15,802 nt of DNA from Cellvibrionales bacterium UBA3090 (GTDB lineage: Bacteria > Pseudomonadota > Gammaproteobacteria > Pseudomonadales > Porticoccaceae), in NCBI GenBank assembly GCA_002367235.1, contig DFBC01000047.1:4367-20168 (forward strand). The letters are read 5' to 3'. The notes below the pieces were generated by a model. That model made no database searches, was not told the DNA's origin, and was given only the letters and a program-made list of their open reading frames with translations. Of the stretch, positions 15,134-15,802 are shown one piece after another. Position 1 is the first letter of the stretch. Every line of letters starts with the position of its first letter. Position numbers and translations under genes: made by a program.

Positions 15134-15802
15134 ATGTCACATTTAATGGTTCGCCTACTGCCACCCATCTTTTGCCTGATGCTGGCTGCGCTTATAACTT
15201 GGTATGCTCCGTCGCTTAAAAGTGAACAGCTTTCCATGTTGAGCCAACTACCCTACATTCTTTGTGGGCTAGCGGCATTTGTCGCAATATTGGCCAATCA
15301 CTCCAGAGATCTGGGCGCCGCATTAATTATGCTGGCCATCTACTGGCTGATCAGACATTACCTTCAAGCACCACTCGATACAGAGCCCGCCGGCCAAGCT
15401 TTTGGGCTGATTTCAATTTGCCTGCCCCTCATGCTAGGCGTACTGATTATCCTGCCAAACACCGGATGGAGACACCTTGGGTTTCTGGTCTTTATTGCAT
15501 TTATATCAATTTTTGCACTGATCATTATCAGCCTGTTTCAGTGGCAACCGCTGTGGTTTTCCACGCTATCCCCCGACATCAGAGCAAGCTCTTTCTTAGG
15601 GCTGAAAATTTCGACCACTGCCAGTCTCTTGTTCGCCGCAGCTTTCGTCCTTGGTGCGGTTCTGCCAAGTTTAAAACACGAACGGCCCGACATTAGCCTG
15701 CCCGGCTGCATTCTTTTTAGCTTCATCACGCTGGGCTGGTTCCAAGTGCCACATATCTCGGCAACCCTCTTTTCCGCTACGGGGTTACTCTTAATCATTA
15801 AC
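15134..15802 (+). CDS. Polytopic membrane protein, N-terminal part (cut by window edge)
   Basis: An open frame runs from the ATG at 15134 to the window end without a stop (223 codons). It encodes about eight hydrophobic helices at roughly 7-24, 39-54, 60-75, 90-107, 113-134, 159-178, 189-204 and 209 onward, joined by short loops. A stop at 15119-15121 bounds the frame upstream. A second in-frame ATG at 15146 (MVRLLPPIF) is an alternative start, and neither has an ideal ribosome binding site (GCAGG at 15126-15130 is close to the first). A weak promoter-like pair, TTTACG (15063-15068) and TAGACT (15086-15091) with 17 bp between, lies upstream. Helical N-terminal regions like this occur in membrane-sensor signalling proteins such as diguanylate cyclases, but the output domain lies outside the window and the function is unknown. 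Confidence 0.75.
   Translation, partial: MSHLMVRLLPPIFCLMLAALITWYAPSLKSEQLSMLSQLPYILCGLAAFVAILANHSRDLGAALIMLAIYWLIRHYLQAPLDTEPAGQAFGLISICLPLMLGVLIILPNTGWRHLGFLVFIAFISIFALIIISLFQWQPLWFSTLSPDIRASSFLGLKISTTASLLFAAAFVLGAVLPSLKHERPDISLPGCILFSFITLGWFQVPHISATLFSATGLLLIIN

Noticed and set aside
15262..15696. 144-codon plus-strand frame
   Set aside because: It is out of frame with the continuous hydrophobic frame from 15134; its Arg/His/Pro-rich translation looks like a frame shadow.
1..15802. Mobile elements, CRISPR arrays, tRNA or rRNA genes
   Set aside because: No transposase or integrase frame, no regularly spaced direct repeats and no cloverleaf or rRNA-like stretch was seen when reading through the window.

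Overview
The window is a conserved housekeeping region of a gammaproteobacterium. Every recognisable protein is close in length and motif content to its E. coli or Pseudomonas counterpart. The gene order (ftsH, rlmE, yhbY, greA, carB, carA, dapB, dnaJ, dnaK, grpE, recN) is the one I remember from Pseudomonas aeruginosa. Base composition looks moderate, and a marine Cellvibrionales/Pseudomonadales-type organism is plausible, but that is an inference from synteny and protein flavour only. I see no mobile element, CRISPR array, tRNA or rRNA.

Layout. Positions 1-1280 (minus strand) hold the rlmE-ftsH pair (23S rRNA methyltransferase and membrane protease; ftsH runs off the left edge). yhbY (1501-1803, plus) is divergent from them. 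A minus-strand unit from about 7150 down to about 1885 carries carA, carB and greA. It makes carbamoyl phosphate for arginine and pyrimidines and also encodes a transcript-cleavage factor, and it ends at a clear intrinsic terminator. It has its own consensus -10 box and a leader with a strong terminator-like hairpin in front of carA, arranged like an attenuator. Positions 12070-7215 (minus) hold the heat-shock operon grpE-dnaK-dnaJ-dapB, driven by a near-consensus sigma-32 promoter and closed by an intrinsic terminator after dapB. recN (12142-13812, plus) is divergent from grpE.

The region right of recN is less ordinary. A perfect FNR/Anr-type palindrome (13837-13850) sits at the exact spacing of a class II activated promoter, in front of a very small single-helix membrane protein gene (13954-14058) with a strong ribosome binding site. 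This looks like an oxygen-responsive small membrane protein and is the best candidate here for undescribed biology. Then comes a minus-strand gene (14172-14969) for an unrecognised exported protein with six cysteines in three close pairs. Last is the start of a polytopic membrane protein (15134 onward) cut by the right edge.

Four genes appear to use non-ATG starts (ftsH TTG, carA TTG, grpE GTG, recN TTG), each supported by a well-placed Shine-Dalgarno sequence.
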